DNA of 64,000 nt, taken from contig CAWCHV010000007.1 in NCBI GenBank assembly GCA_963795435.1, forward strand, positions 1,178,001 to 1,242,000, given 5' to 3'. A program made the translations under genes and the position numbers. Each line of letters begins with the position of its first letter. Positions within the stretch are counted from its first letter, which is position 1. Shown here piece by piece: positions 9,222 to 18,455 of this stretch. The notes under the pieces are model-generated. The model searched no databases. It saw only the letters and a program-made list of their open reading frames with translations, and had not been told where the DNA came from. Origin of the DNA: JAFKFI01 sp963795435. Its GTDB lineage: Bacteria; Pseudomonadota; Alphaproteobacteria; Acetobacterales; Acetobacteraceae.

Positions 9222-10955
9222 ATGAGCGAGAACGGGGGAAGCGACAACAGGGGCGGTGTCGGGCGCCGCGGGATGCTGCTGGGCACGACGACGGCGGTGG
9301 CAGCCACGGTCCTGGGTTCGTCAGCGGAAGCGCAGACCACGCCGGCTCAGCCGACAACCGCGCCCGGCGGCAACCAGCCGATAACGGCTGCTAACGGCAA
9401 CAAGCCGAACATCATCATGATCGTGTCCGACGATTTCGGTTATGGCGACGCCGGCGTCTATCTCGGCGGCGAAGCTCGCGGCATGCCGACGCCAAACATC
9501 GACCGCATTGCCGAGGAAGGCATGATGTTCACGTCGTTCTATGCGCAGCCGAGTTGCACCCCAGGTCGCGCCGCGATGCAGACCGGGCGCATCCCGAACC
9601 GCAGCGGCATGACCACGGTTGCCTTCCAGGGCCAGGGCGGCGGCCTTCCCGCGGCTGAATGGACCCTGGCATCCGTGCTCAAGACCGCGGGGTACAAGAC
9701 CTTCTTCACCGGCAAATGGCATCTCGGGGAAGCAGACTACGCGCTGCCCAACGCGCAGGGCTATGACGAGATGAAGTATTGCGGGCTGTACCACCTCAAC
9801 GCTTACACATATGGCGATCCCAACTGGTTCCCGGACATGGATCCGAAGCTGCGGGCGATGTTCCAGAAAGTGACCAAGGGCGCGCTGTCGGGCAATGCCG
9901 GCGAGACGGCGCGTGAGGATTTCAAGATCAACGGCGAATACGTCAACACGCCGGACAAGGGCGTCGTCGGGATCCCGTTCTTCGACGAGTATGTCGAGAA
10001 GGCGACGCTCGACTACCTCGATCGCAACGGCAAGTCGGGCCAGCCGTTCTTCATGAGCATCAACTTCATGAAGGTGCACCAACCGAACCTGCCGGCGCCG
10101 GAATTCGTCCACAAGTCTCTCTCGAAGTCCAAATACGCCAACTCGGTCGTCGAGAACGACACGCGCATCGGCCGCATCATCGACAAGGTGCGCGCGCTCG
10201 GCCTCGACAAGAACACGTATGTTTTCTGGACCAGCGACAACGGCGCCTGGCAGGACGTCTATCCGGACGCCGGCTACACGCCGTTCCGCGGCACGAAGGG
10301 GACGGACCGCGAGGGCGGTTCGCGGGTCCCGTCGATCGCCTGGGGGCCGGGCATCAAGGCCGGAAGCAAGAACTCGGAGATCGCCGGCGGCCTCGACTAC
10401 ATGGCGACGTTCGCCTCGCTCGGCGGGGCGAAGCTGCCTGAGAACGATCGCGAAGGGAAACCGATCATCTTCGACAGCTACGACATCACGCCGGTCCTGT
10501 TCGGCACGGGAAAATCGCCAAGGGATTCGTGGTTCTACTTCACTGAGAACGAACTGACGCCGGGTGCGGCGCGGGTGGGGAATTACAAGGCGGTGTTCAA
10601 CATTCGCGGCGACGATGGCCAGGACACCGGCGGGCTGGCGGTCGACTCCAATCTGGGCTGGAAAGGGCCCCAGGCATACGTCGCGACCGTGCCTCAGGTG
10701 TTCGATCTCTGGCAGGACCCGCAGGAACGGTATGATATTTTCATGAACAACTATACCGAACGCACCTGGATCATGGTCACGATCAATGACGCGATCAAGG
10801 ACCTGATGAAGACCTACGTGAAATATCCGCCGCGCAAACCGCAGAGCGAAACGTATACCGGCCCTATCACGCTGTCGCAGTATGAGCGCTTCCAGTATGT
10901 GCGCGATTCATTGGCGAAAGACGGCTTCAGCATCCCGCTGCCGACCGGGAACTGA
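9222..10955 (+). CDS. arylsulfatase, type I, Tat-exported
   Basis: Sulfatase of 577 aa. It has a twin-arginine-like leader (GRRGMLLGTTTAVAATVLG, residues 15-32) and starts 1 nt after the FGE stop, behind AAGGAG. Metal-binding aspartates lie in IIMIVSDDFGYGD (D70, D71). The maturation signature CTPGR (C112-R116) fits the C-x-P-x-R motif that FGE converts to formylglycine. GKWHLG near residue 164 and TSDNGAW near 338 complete the active-site set. It probably cleaves sulfate esters in the periplasm; the natural substrate cannot be read from sequence. Cytoplasmic FGE activation followed by Tat export of the folded enzyme would be consistent. Confidence 0.93.
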   Translation: MSENGGSDNRGGVGRRGMLLGTTTAVAATVLGSSAEAQTTPAQPTTAPGGNQPITAANGNKPNIIMIVSDDFGYGDAGVYLGGEARGMPTPNIDRIAEEGMMFTSFYAQPSCTPGRAAMQTGRIPNRSGMTTVAFQGQGGGLPAAEWTLASVLKTAGYKTFFTGKWHLGEADYALPNAQGYDEMKYCGLYHLNAYTYGDPNWFPDMDPKLRAMFQKVTKGALSGNAGETAREDFKINGEYVNTPDKGVVGIPFFDEYVEKATLDYLDRNGKSGQPFFMSINFMKVHQPNLPAPEFVHKSLSKSKYANSVVENDTRIGRIIDKVRALGLDKNTYVFWTSDNGAWQDVYPDAGYTPFRGTKGTDREGGSRVPSIAWGPGIKAGSKNSEIAGGLDYMATFASLGGAKLPENDREGKPIIFDSYDITPVLFGTGKSPRDSWFYFTENELTPGAARVGNYKAVFNIRGDDGQDTGGLAVDSNLGWKGPQAYVATVPQVFDLWQDPQERYDIFMNNYTERTWIMVTINDAIKDLMKTYVKYPPRKPQSETYTGPITLSQYERFQYVRDSLAKDGFSIPLPTGN

Positions 10956-10979
10956 CCGAGACCCGCAGGCAGGAGAACG

Positions 10980-11011
10980 GCCGGCTTGCGATCGTGCAAG
11001 CCGGCTCTTTT
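10980..11011 (+). terminator. Rho-independent terminator after the sulfatase gene
   Basis: A perfect 10 bp inverted repeat, GCCGGCTTGC (10980-10989) and GCAAGCCGGC (10996-11005), with a 6 nt loop is followed directly by TCTTTT. It sits 25 bp after the arylsulfatase stop and before the RBS of the next gene, so it should end the FGE-sulfatase transcript. Confidence 0.8.
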
Positions 11012-11053
11012 ACGCTCGACAAGCGCGAAGGCTGGCTCGAAAGGGGATCGACC

Positions 11054-12097
11054 ATGACATCTCCCGCCATCATGGCCGGCCGCCTTGGCCGCCGCACCAT
11101 GCTTGCCGCCGCGATTTCAGTTCCCGTCGTCGCCGCATCGTTGCGTCCATCCACATCGCTGGCGGAAACCGACCCGCTGCCTTCCTGGCGCGACGGCAAG
11201 CCGAAAGGGTCGATCATCGACTTCGTCGGCCGCGTGACGAAGCAAGGCTCGACCGACTTCGTGCCACCGGCCGAGCGTATCGCGGTTTTCGACAACGACG
11301 GCACGCTATGGCCTGAGGACCCGGTGCCGTTCCAGTTTGCCTACGCCCTCTACACGCTGAAGCGGATGACTACCGAGAACCCGTCGCTGCGCGACGACCC
11401 GATGGTCCGGGCCGCGCTGAAAGGTGACGCCGCCGCGCTGGTCGCGGGGCCTCACCACGACGGGCTCATGCGCGTCATCGCGCTGACCCACGCCGGCATG
11501 ACCACGGACGAATTCAAGGCCAAGGTCGAGAGCTGGCTCGCCAGCGACCGCCATCCGCGCTACGACAAGCCGTACGATCAGCTAGTCTATCAGCCGATGC
11601 AGGAGCTCCTTAGCTACCTGCGGGCGAACGGCTTCAAGACCTTCATCGTGTCAGGCGGCGGCGCCGACTTCATGCGAGTGTGGAGCGAGCGCGTTTATGG
11701 CATTCCGCCCGAGCAAGTGGTCGGCTCGGTCGGCCGCCCCGTATACGAGCTCCGCCCGAGCGGGCCGGTGCTTGTCAAGACGCTGGATTACCTTTTCGTC
11801 GACGACAAATCGGGCAAGCCTGCCGGCATCCACGAGTTCATCGGCCGACGTCCGATCGCCGCCTTCGGAAACAGCGATGGCGACAAGGAAATGCTCGAGT
11901 ACACGACGATCGACAACCCACGACCCAGCCTCGGCCTGATCGTCCATCATACCGATGCCAAACGCGAATACGCCTACGATGCCAACCCGCAAAGCAGCGG
12001 CAAGCTTGTCGTCGCTTTGCAGGAGGCGTCAGCGCGCGGTTGGGTGATCCTGGACATGGCCCAGGACTGGAACCGCGTGTTCTCGTTTCAGCCGTAG
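11054..12097 (+). CDS. exported HAD-superfamily phosphatase
   Basis: Haloacid-dehalogenase-type hydrolase of 347 aa. Motif I is FDNDGTLW (D80, D82); motif II is the serine in FIVSGGGADF; motif IV is AFGNSDGDKEM. A twin-arginine leader (GRLGRRTMLAAAIS) precedes the domain, predicting periplasmic location. I chose ATG 11054 because AGGGG lies 8 nt upstream and the longer in-frame start would begin inside the terminator hairpin. It resembles SerB-like periplasmic phosphatases; the substrate is unknown. Confidence 0.85.
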   Translation: MTSPAIMAGRLGRRTMLAAAISVPVVAASLRPSTSLAETDPLPSWRDGKPKGSIIDFVGRVTKQGSTDFVPPAERIAVFDNDGTLWPEDPVPFQFAYALYTLKRMTTENPSLRDDPMVRAALKGDAAALVAGPHHDGLMRVIALTHAGMTTDEFKAKVESWLASDRHPRYDKPYDQLVYQPMQELLSYLRANGFKTFIVSGGGADFMRVWSERVYGIPPEQVVGSVGRPVYELRPSGPVLVKTLDYLFVDDKSGKPAGIHEFIGRRPIAAFGNSDGDKEMLEYTTIDNPRPSLGLIVHHTDAKREYAYDANPQSSGKLVVALQEASARGWVILDMAQDWNRVFSFQP

Positions 12098-12127
12098 CGC
12101 TCGCAATGGCGCAGGTGGCCGAGCGGC

Positions 12128-12424
12128 TTACTGGTTCCGATGCCGATGATCGCCCGAGGCGGTCTCCGTGTCGTGCCGGTCGGAGGTGGGTGCGGCGGCC
12201 GGCTCTGCCTGGGACGCCGGCTTCGACGGGCCGACGCCGTGCGGGTCGCGCTGTTTCGCCTGGTCGTCGCCGGCCTTGGCCTCCTTTTCTTCGGCCTGGG
12301 TCCGCTCCGCCTTGCGGGTGCCCTCCGCCGGCGTGTTCGCCGGCGGATCGCTGGCCGGAAACGTCTCCTCGATCGTCTTGTCCAGCCGCTTCTCGCGCGC
12401 GCCGTGCGCCTGCTGCCCGCTCAT
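12128..12424 (-). CDS. small hydrophilic protein with EETFPASDPPA motif
   Basis: 98 aa, highly charged and probably disordered, with no membrane segment. The N-terminal motif LDKTIEETFPASDPPANTP recurs in short uncharacterised proteobacterial proteins, which is the main reason to believe the gene is real; the remainder is low-complexity (Lys, Glu, Ala, Pro). Convergent with the HAD phosphatase gene. No function can be proposed. Confidence 0.6.
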   Translation of the reverse strand: MSGQQAHGAREKRLDKTIEETFPASDPPANTPAEGTRKAERTQAEEKEAKAGDDQAKQRDPHGVGPSKPASQAEPAAAPTSDRHDTETASGDHRHRNQ

Positions 12425-12506
12425 TTGGCATTCCTTCCGAGTGTCGATCCCGGACAGAACGCGCGAGCCCGCCGGGGTTTGCGTCCCGCCGTTGCGCCGG
12501 CCGAGC

Positions 12507-12797
12507 TCATGATTTCGGCGCGGCGCCGTATTGCGCCGACAGGTAGCGAATGATCTCGTCGGCCATCGGCTGGTCGATCGGCGCGCCGTACGCCTGGCGC
12601 ATCTTGTTGACCTCCGCCTTCCAGCCGTCGGGGGTCAGGAACACCGAGTTCATCTGGATGTAGTCGAGGCTGTGGCAGCCGGAGCAGCCGGCCTGAACCT
12701 GGTCGAGCCCGGCGCCAGGTTTGAGTGCGATCGTCGATTCGTCCGCCAGCGCGGGCACGGCCAGCAGCAGCAGCGGGACGAGCAGAATCGGTTTCAT
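12507..12797 (-). CDS. sorB: sulfite dehydrogenase cytochrome c subunit SorB
   Basis: Periplasmic c-type cytochrome of 96 aa with a signal peptide (MKPILLVPLLLLAVPALA). The single haem site is CSGCH (C38, C41, H42), and a likely distal methionine ligand lies downstream. Its size and its place 10 nt after sorA match the SorB electron acceptor of Starkeya novella. It takes electrons from the molybdenum subunit and passes them to a soluble cytochrome c. Confidence 0.88.
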   Translation of the reverse strand: MKPILLVPLLLLAVPALADESTIALKPGAGLDQVQAGCSGCHSLDYIQMNSVFLTPDGWKAEVNKMRQAYGAPIDQPMADEIIRYLSAQYGAAPKS

Positions 12798-12807
12798 GCG
12801 TCACCTC

Positions 12808-14031
12808 TCAGACCAGCGTGATCGCGATCTTCTGCGGCACGTTGTTTTGGTAGCCGGAAGGGTTCGGCTTGAGTTGCGCCGCCTGCGTCTCGCCCGCGTT
12901 GCTGGTCGCCCGCGCCATCACCGTCGCCGCACCTGGCTGCAGCTTCCCGGTCTCGAACCGCCACGCGCGAAAGGCGTACTTGCCGTGATCCTCGCGCAAC
13001 GCCGCCGGCTTCCAGCTGGCGCCGCCGTCGGTGGAGACCTCGACCTGCTTGATCCCGTGCCCCCGGTCCCAGGCGACGCCCTGGATGGTGAAGCCGGCGG
13101 CAGGCTGGCGGGAGCCGTTCGGCACGTTGCCGATGACCGAGTTCACCACCATCTCGGTGATCGGCACGGTCTTCTCCTCCGCCTGCGTCGTGAACGGCAG
13201 GTCGACGGGGAACATCCCCTTCGGCACGCGGTAGGATTTCTGCATCCAGAAGCCGTCGAACGGCTTGCTGCGGATTTCGATCTCGTTGAGGTGTTTCATC
13301 CAGTAGGTGCCGGTCCAGCCCGGCACGATCAGCCGGATCGGCAGGCCGTTGAGGTGCGGCAGCCTGGCGCCGTTCATCGCGAAGGCGATCAGCGTGCTCT
13401 CGTCCATCGCCTTTTCGAGCGGCAGGCTCTTAGCGAAATCGGGTGTGCCCTCCATCACCGGCCCGTCCGCGCCGCCGAACGCCACCTCGACCGCGCCGGG
13501 CCGCACCCGGGCGCGCGCCAGCACGTCCTTGAGCCGCACGCCGCGCCAGACGGCGCTGCCCATCGCGCCATAGCCCCATTGGACCCCCGGCACATGCGGC
13601 GAGAACAGGCCGCGGCGGCAACCGGAGCACTGGTTGACCGCCTCGATCTCGACCGCCGGGAACTGCCGTTGCAGCTCGTCCAGGCTCAGCGAGAGCGGCT
13701 GGCCGGCCGCGTCGCCGCCGATCCGCACCGACCAGGCCTTCTCCAGATCGGCCACGTCGGGAATCCCGGCCAGATGGTATCGCACGAAGAAGCGGTCATT
13801 GGGCGTGATCGGCTCGGCGAACGCGTCGATCGGGGTCTCGTAGTTCGGCGCCCGGAAGGCCAGCTTGATCAACGGCTGCTTGCCCGGCAGCGAGTCCAGG
13901 ACCGCCTCGGCGCGGGTGCCGTCCGGCAGCAGCGGGCTGAGGTCCATCGGGCTCGCCGCGCGTCCCGGGATGCGCGCGCCGATCAGGACGGCGCCTGCTC
14001 CCAATCCGGTTAGAACTGATCTCCGCCGCAT
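12808..14031 (-). CDS. sorA: sulfite dehydrogenase molybdenum subunit SorA
   Basis: Sulfite:cytochrome c oxidoreductase catalytic subunit, 407 aa, with a Tat leader MRRRSVLTGLGAG. The molybdopterin domain carries AVNQCSGCRRG; C135 aligns with the Mo-ligating cysteine of sulfite oxidases (usual context CxGNRR, here C-S-G-C-R-R). The C-terminal dimerisation domain contains ITEMVVNSVIG and GVAWDRGHGIKQVEVSTDGG. The start at 14031 is preceded by AGGA, and the length equals that of Starkeya SorA. Nearby sulfatase and MetY genes fit a sulfur-compound context. Confidence 0.92.
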   Translation of the reverse strand: MRRRSVLTGLGAGAVLIGARIPGRAASPMDLSPLLPDGTRAEAVLDSLPGKQPLIKLAFRAPNYETPIDAFAEPITPNDRFFVRYHLAGIPDVADLEKAWSVRIGGDAAGQPLSLSLDELQRQFPAVEIEAVNQCSGCRRGLFSPHVPGVQWGYGAMGSAVWRGVRLKDVLARARVRPGAVEVAFGGADGPVMEGTPDFAKSLPLEKAMDESTLIAFAMNGARLPHLNGLPIRLIVPGWTGTYWMKHLNEIEIRSKPFDGFWMQKSYRVPKGMFPVDLPFTTQAEEKTVPITEMVVNSVIGNVPNGSRQPAAGFTIQGVAWDRGHGIKQVEVSTDGGASWKPAALREDHGKYAFRAWRFETGKLQPGAATVMARATSNAGETQAAQLKPNPSGYQNNVPQKIAITLV

Positions 14032-14139
14032 CCCGGTCCTATCCTTCCCGGCCCCAGTCCGGCCGAATGTCCCCGTTTGTGCTAGATTCGGAGCTTCCTC
14101 GCCCCCATCCTTCCTGTCCACAGGAACTCGGAGGAAACG

Positions 14140-14838
14140 ATGGACGACAGACGCCAGGACGACGCCATGTACCAGGGCCGGCTCGACATCGTCTCGGACG
14201 CGATCTGCCCGTGGTGCTACATCGGCAAGCGCCAGCTCGAACGCGCGCAGCCGCTCCTCGCGCAAGAGGGCCTGCGCTTCAGCGTCCATTGGAACCCGTT
14301 CCAGCTCAACCCCGACATGCCGCGAGAGGGCGTGGATCGCCGCGCCTACCGCACCGCCAAGTTCGGCAGCTGGGAACGCTCCCAGGAACTCGATACTCGA
14401 GTGGCGGAGGCCGCCTCGGCGGTCGGCCTGACGTTCCGGCTCGACCGGCTGCGGCGGACGCCCAACACGGTGGACGCGCACCGGCTGGTCTGGCTGGCGG
14501 GAGAGGAGGGCGTGCAGGACGCGGTGATGGAGGCCGTGTTCCGCGCCTATTTCACCGACGGCGGCGATCTCGGGGACCGGCAGCTATTGGCCGATTGCGC
14601 GGCGGCGGGCGGCATGGGGCGGGACGCGGTGCTGGACTTCCTCGACCGCGGGGCGTTGGAGAGCGAGGTGCGCGAGGCCGACCGGACGGCGCGCGAGGCC
14701 GGGGTGAACGGCGTGCCGTCGTTCTTCCTCGACGGCTACGGCCTGTTCTCGGGCGCGCTGCCCGCCGAGCAGATCGCGGCCGCCCTCAGCCGGGCGCACG
14801 GGGTTCTCGCCAAGCGGCGCGGCAGCGAAGCCGCCTGA
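14140..14838 (+). CDS. DsbA-family oxidoreductase, FrnE-like
   Basis: Thioredoxin-fold protein of 232 aa. The active site is CPWC (C23-C26) within DAICPWCYIGKRQLERA, and the cis-proline loop is NGVPSFFL near residue 190, as in FrnE-type disulfide isomerases. There is no signal peptide, so it is cytoplasmic. The ATG at 14140 follows a textbook GGAGGAAAC. Hydroxychromene-2-carboxylate isomerases share the fold but usually lack the CxxC pair, so the FrnE assignment is preferred. Divergent from sorA. Confidence 0.88.
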   Translation: MDDRRQDDAMYQGRLDIVSDAICPWCYIGKRQLERAQPLLAQEGLRFSVHWNPFQLNPDMPREGVDRRAYRTAKFGSWERSQELDTRVAEAASAVGLTFRLDRLRRTPNTVDAHRLVWLAGEEGVQDAVMEAVFRAYFTDGGDLGDRQLLADCAAAGGMGRDAVLDFLDRGALESEVREADRTAREAGVNGVPSFFLDGYGLFSGALPAEQIAAALSRAHGVLAKRRGSEAA

Positions 14839-14920
14839 CCGGCTGGACATGAGGTTGGCGCCAATATACAGCCACGTCATCGGTAATCAACCAAATCCAA
14901 CGGGTACGGAGCGTAGTTCT

Positions 14921-16237
14921 ATGACGTCCAAGCATCCCGAGACGCTGGCGCTGCACGCGGGCTGGCGTCGCGACAGCGCCACGCATTCGGTGGCGGTGCC
15001 GATCTATCAGACCACCTCGTTCCAGTTCGACAGCACCGAGCAGGCGGCGAATTTGTTCGCGCTGAAGGAACTCGGCAACATCTACACCCGCATCATGAAC
15101 CCGACGGTGGACGCGCTGGAGCAGCGGGTCGCGGCGCTGGAGGGTGGCGTGGCGGCGCTGGCGCTGGGCTCGGGCCAGGCGGCCTCGGCCTACAGCGTGC
15201 TCAACCTCGCCCGCGCCGGCGACAACGTGGTGAGTTCGACCGATCTTTACGGCGGTACCTGGAACCTGTTCGGCAACACGCTGAAGGATCTCGGGATCGA
15301 GACCCGTTTCGTCGACCCGACGGATCCCGAGGCGTTCGCCCGCGCCACCGATGACCGCACCCGCGCCTATTACGCGGAGACGCTGCCCAATCCGAAGCTC
15401 GCGGCCTTCCCGATCGCCGAGGTCGCCGCCATCGGCCGCAAGCTCGGCATTCCGCTGATCATGGACAACACGTCCTGCCCGTTGCTGGTGCGGCCGTTCG
15501 ACCACGGGGCGGCGGTGGTGATGTATTCCGCCACCAAGTATCTCGGCGGCCACGGCAACTCGATCGCCGGCATCGTGGTGGACGGGGGCAATTTCGATTG
15601 GGCCGCGCACAAGGAGCGCCAACCGGCACTGAACACGCCCGACCCGAGCTACCACGGCGCGGTGTGGAGCGAGGCGGCCAAGCCGCTCGGCCCGATCGCC
15701 TACATCCTCAAGATGCGCGTCACCCTGCTGCGCGACCTCGGCGCGCCGCTGGCGCCGCTCAACGCCTTCTTGATCCTGCAGGGGATCGAGACCCTGGCGC
15801 TGCGGATGCGCCAGCACAGCGAGAACGCGGTGGCGGTGGCGAACTTCCTCGCCGGGCGCCCGGAGGTCACGCGCGTCATCCATCCGGCGCACCACAAGGG
15901 CGTCGCCGCCGAGCGCACGGCTAAATACCTGCCGCACGGGCAGAGCGGATTGCTGGGATTCGAGCTGGCCGGCGGGGCGGCGGCGGGGGGCGCCTTCATC
16001 GACGCGCTGGCGCTGTTCTACCACGTCGCCAATATCGGCGACGCGCGCAGCTTGGCGATCCATCCGGCCAGCACCACGCACTCGCAGCTCACGCCCGAGG
16101 AGCAACTCGCGACCGGCGTGTCGCCCGGTTATGTGCGGCTGTCCATCGGCATCGAGCACATCGACGACATCCTCGCCGATCTGTCGCAGGCGCTCGACGC
16201 GGCCGGCAAGCAGGCGCCGGCGAAAGCGGCGGAGTAG
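14921..16237 (+). CDS. metY: O-acetylhomoserine sulfhydrylase / Cys-Met metabolism PLP enzyme
   Basis: PLP-dependent enzyme of 438 aa. The lysine is K206 in MYSATKYLGGHG; LGSGQAASAY (residue 82) and MDNTSCPLL complete the cofactor pocket. Length and the SYHGAVW insertion fit the MetY (O-acetylhomoserine aminocarboxypropyltransferase) branch rather than the shorter MetB/MetC. The start at 14921 has GGAG about 10 nt upstream. It ends in TAG 4 nt before the presumed start of the next gene, in the same frame. Confidence 0.88.
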   Translation: MTSKHPETLALHAGWRRDSATHSVAVPIYQTTSFQFDSTEQAANLFALKELGNIYTRIMNPTVDALEQRVAALEGGVAALALGSGQAASAYSVLNLARAGDNVVSSTDLYGGTWNLFGNTLKDLGIETRFVDPTDPEAFARATDDRTRAYYAETLPNPKLAAFPIAEVAAIGRKLGIPLIMDNTSCPLLVRPFDHGAAVVMYSATKYLGGHGNSIAGIVVDGGNFDWAAHKERQPALNTPDPSYHGAVWSEAAKPLGPIAYILKMRVTLLRDLGAPLAPLNAFLILQGIETLALRMRQHSENAVAVANFLAGRPEVTRVIHPAHHKGVAAERTAKYLPHGQSGLLGFELAGGAAAGGAFIDALALFYHVANIGDARSLAIHPASTTHSQLTPEEQLATGVSPGYVRLSIGIEHIDDILADLSQALDAAGKQAPAKAAE

Positions 16238-16240
16238 CGC

Positions 16241-16960
16241 GTCACGAGCGCGAACGAGACTGCGCGCGTCGCTCTCGTCACGGGCGGTGCGCGAGGCATC
16301 GGGGCGGCGATCGCGGCGCGGCTGGCGGCCTCCGGTTGGCGGGTCATCGTCGCCGACCGCGATCAGGCGGCGGCGCTTCCCGCCGGGGCACGGTCCGTCA
16401 TTGCGGACGTTTCCGAGGAACCGGCCGTCGCGCGGCTCTTGGACGACATCGCCGCGCACGAGGGCCGGCTTGATGGGCTGGTGTGCAACGCCGGCTTCAT
16501 GATCCGCAAGCCGATCGCGCGCCTCAGCCTCGCCGAGTTCAACAGCGTGCTCGCGACCAACCTGACCAGCACGTTTCTGCTCGCCCGCGCCGCCGAGACG
16601 CTGCTGCGGGCCGCGCACGGTGCCGTGGTCACGATCGCATCCACCCGCGCGCATACGTCGGAGCCCGATACGGAGTCCTACGCGGCGTCGAAAGGCGGTT
16701 TGGTTGCGCTGACGCACGCGCTGGCGATCAGCCTCGGCCCCGAGGTGCGGGTCAACTGCGTCAATCCCGGCTGGATCGACACCCGCGGCGAGGCGCTGCG
16801 CCCGGAGGACCACGCGCAACACCCCGCCGGGCGGGTCGGCCGCGCCGAGGACATCGCGGCGATGGTGGCGTTCCTGCTCGGCCCCGAGAGCGGCTTCGTC
16901 ACCGGCGCCGAGTTCGTGGTCGATGGCGGGATGACGCGGAAGATGATCTACGCGGAGTAG
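16241..16960 (+). CDS. short-chain dehydrogenase/reductase lacking a canonical start codon
   Basis: SDR oxidoreductase of about 239 aa, complete from the Rossmann motif VTGGARGIGAAIA through NAG (VCNAGFM), the catalytic S and YxxxK (ESYAASKGG) to the C-terminal GAEFVVDGGMTR. No ATG, GTG or TTG lies between the preceding in-frame TAG (16235-16237) and the cofactor motif. The first codons read GTC ACG AGC GCG AAC GAG, and GGAG at 16230-16233 is ideally spaced for 16241, so GTC probably derives from GTG. The first true ATG (16439) would delete the NAD(P) site. The gene may be silent, use a rare start, or reflect a base error. Confidence 0.75.
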   Translation, partial: VTSANETARVALVTGGARGIGAAIAARLAASGWRVIVADRDQAAALPAGARSVIADVSEEPAVARLLDDIAAHEGRLDGLVCNAGFMIRKPIARLSLAEFNSVLATNLTSTFLLARAAETLLRAAHGAVVTIASTRAHTSEPDTESYAASKGGLVALTHALAISLGPEVRVNCVNPGWIDTRGEALRPEDHAQHPAGRVGRAEDIAAMVAFLLGPESGFVTGAEFVVDGGMTRKMIYAE

Positions 16961-18330
16961 CGCGGCGCCCGCCCGATCAGGGCCACCGCGCAGATGGCGG
17001 GTATGGCCGCCGCGATGGCGAACACGCCCTGGAACGCCGTCAGGAACGCGGCCGAGGCCGACACGCCGGCGCCAGTGGCAAGAAATGACTGGAACGCCAG
17101 GGTCAGCACCGACGCCCCCGTCACCACGCCGACCGTGCGCGTCAGCATCCCGAGGCTGCCGGCGACCCCTCGTGCGCTCGCCGGCAGGGTGCCGGTGACG
17201 ATGTCGAGGAAGGCGAACTGGAACAGCCCCTGCCCGAAGCCCTGCACCAGCAGGGCCGGCACCAGCACCGCCAGCGGCGGCGCGGCGGCCATCACGCCGA
17301 GCCCGGCCGCCATCGCGATGCAGCCGATGCGCGCCAGCGCGTGGGGTCCGGCGCGCGAAGCCAGCACGCCGGCCAGCGGCGAGGCGATCACCATGCCGAC
17401 GGCCGAGCAGGCGAGCATGAGCCCGATCGCGGGTGCGGCGAGCCCCACGGTGCGGGCGAGATAGAAGGGCAGCAGCAGCAGCACCGCGAAGCAGGCCAGA
17501 TTGACCAGCGCGGCGGCGAGATTGAGCCGCGCGAAGCCGGGGACCGCGAAGAACCGCAACTCGATGATCGGCTGCGGCGCGCGCCGTTCCTGACGGGCAA
17601 AACCGAAGAATGCCGCCGCCGAGACGCAGGCCGCCGCCGCCGGCCACACCGCCCCGTCGGCGAGATGCTGCAGCCGGTCGACCGCCAGCACCGCCATGCT
17701 GATCCCGAGCACCAGCAACGCCGCGCCCGCCCCGTCGAACCGCTCGCCCGCGCCGGGGCGGGAAGGCGCGGGGAGCGCCCAGCTTGCGGCAAAGGCAGCC
17801 AGCGCAATTGGCGCGCGGAACCAGAACACCGCCGGCCAGCCGAATCGCGCCACCAGCAGCCCGGCGATCGCCGGCCCGAGCGCGAAGCCGAGGCTGTAAA
17901 GCATCGTGTAGAGCCCGAGCACGCGGGCGCGCATCGCCTCCGGCTGCAGGCTGATGGCGAGCGCCGCGCCGCAGCTCAGCAGCAGCCCGGCCCCCACTCC
18001 TTGCGCGATCCGCCCGGCGAGCAGCCAGCCATAGCTCGGCGCGGCGGCGCAGGCGACGAAGGCAAGAACGCTCCACGCCGAGCCAGCCAGGAACACCCGG
18101 CGGTGCCCCAGCATGTCGCCGAGCCGTCCGAAGACCAGCATCAGGCTGGTCTGCGCCAGCATGTAGACGATGACGACCCATTGAATTTGCGGGATCGACA
18201 GGCCGAAGCCGCGGGTGATCTCGGGGAAGGCGACATTGACCGCGGAGTTGAGCGGCACCGCCAAGGTGCCGAGCCCGACCACGAGCACCCGCCAGTCCTG
18301 CCACACAGGCATGGCCTGGTGCTCTCTCAT
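16948..18330 (-). CDS. MFS transporter, DHA2/EmrB-QacA type
   Basis: Inner-membrane exporter of 460 aa. The first helices are followed by the MFS motif A GRLGDMLGHRRVFL near residue 68, and by motif C (LYTMLYSLGFALGPAIAGLL) in helix 5, a hallmark of drug:proton antiporters. Its length and the extra mid-protein helices suggest the 14-helix DHA2 group. Its 3' end overlaps the SDR 3' end by 13 bp, tail to tail. The substrate is unknown. Confidence 0.87.
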   Translation of the reverse strand: MREHQAMPVWQDWRVLVVGLGTLAVPLNSAVNVAFPEITRGFGLSIPQIQWVVIVYMLAQTSLMLVFGRLGDMLGHRRVFLAGSAWSVLAFVACAAAPSYGWLLAGRIAQGVGAGLLLSCGAALAISLQPEAMRARVLGLYTMLYSLGFALGPAIAGLLVARFGWPAVFWFRAPIALAAFAASWALPAPSRPGAGERFDGAGAALLVLGISMAVLAVDRLQHLADGAVWPAAAACVSAAAFFGFARQERRAPQPIIELRFFAVPGFARLNLAAALVNLACFAVLLLLPFYLARTVGLAAPAIGLMLACSAVGMVIASPLAGVLASRAGPHALARIGCIAMAAGLGVMAAAPPLAVLVPALLVQGFGQGLFQFAFLDIVTGTLPASARGVAGSLGMLTRTVGVVTGASVLTLAFQSFLATGAGVSASAAFLTAFQGVFAIAAAIPAICAVALIGRAPRYSA

Positions 18331-18455
18331 GCCGCGCCCTCGCTAGCTCGCGCGGGCACCGTTGCGCGGCCTCGGCCGGGTGACAAGTGCGGCATCGTTG
18401 CGCGCGGCCAGTCGCGCTACAATGTCGTAAAGCAGCGCGGAGGCGGAGCCATCCG

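Noticed and set aside
12108..12130. GCAGGTGGCCGAGCGGCTTA resembles the 5' part and D-arm of a tRNA-Ser.
   Set aside because: No anticodon stem, variable arm or acceptor 3' half follows; the stretch is short and ends in the 3' part of a minus-strand gene. Chance or a minor remnant.
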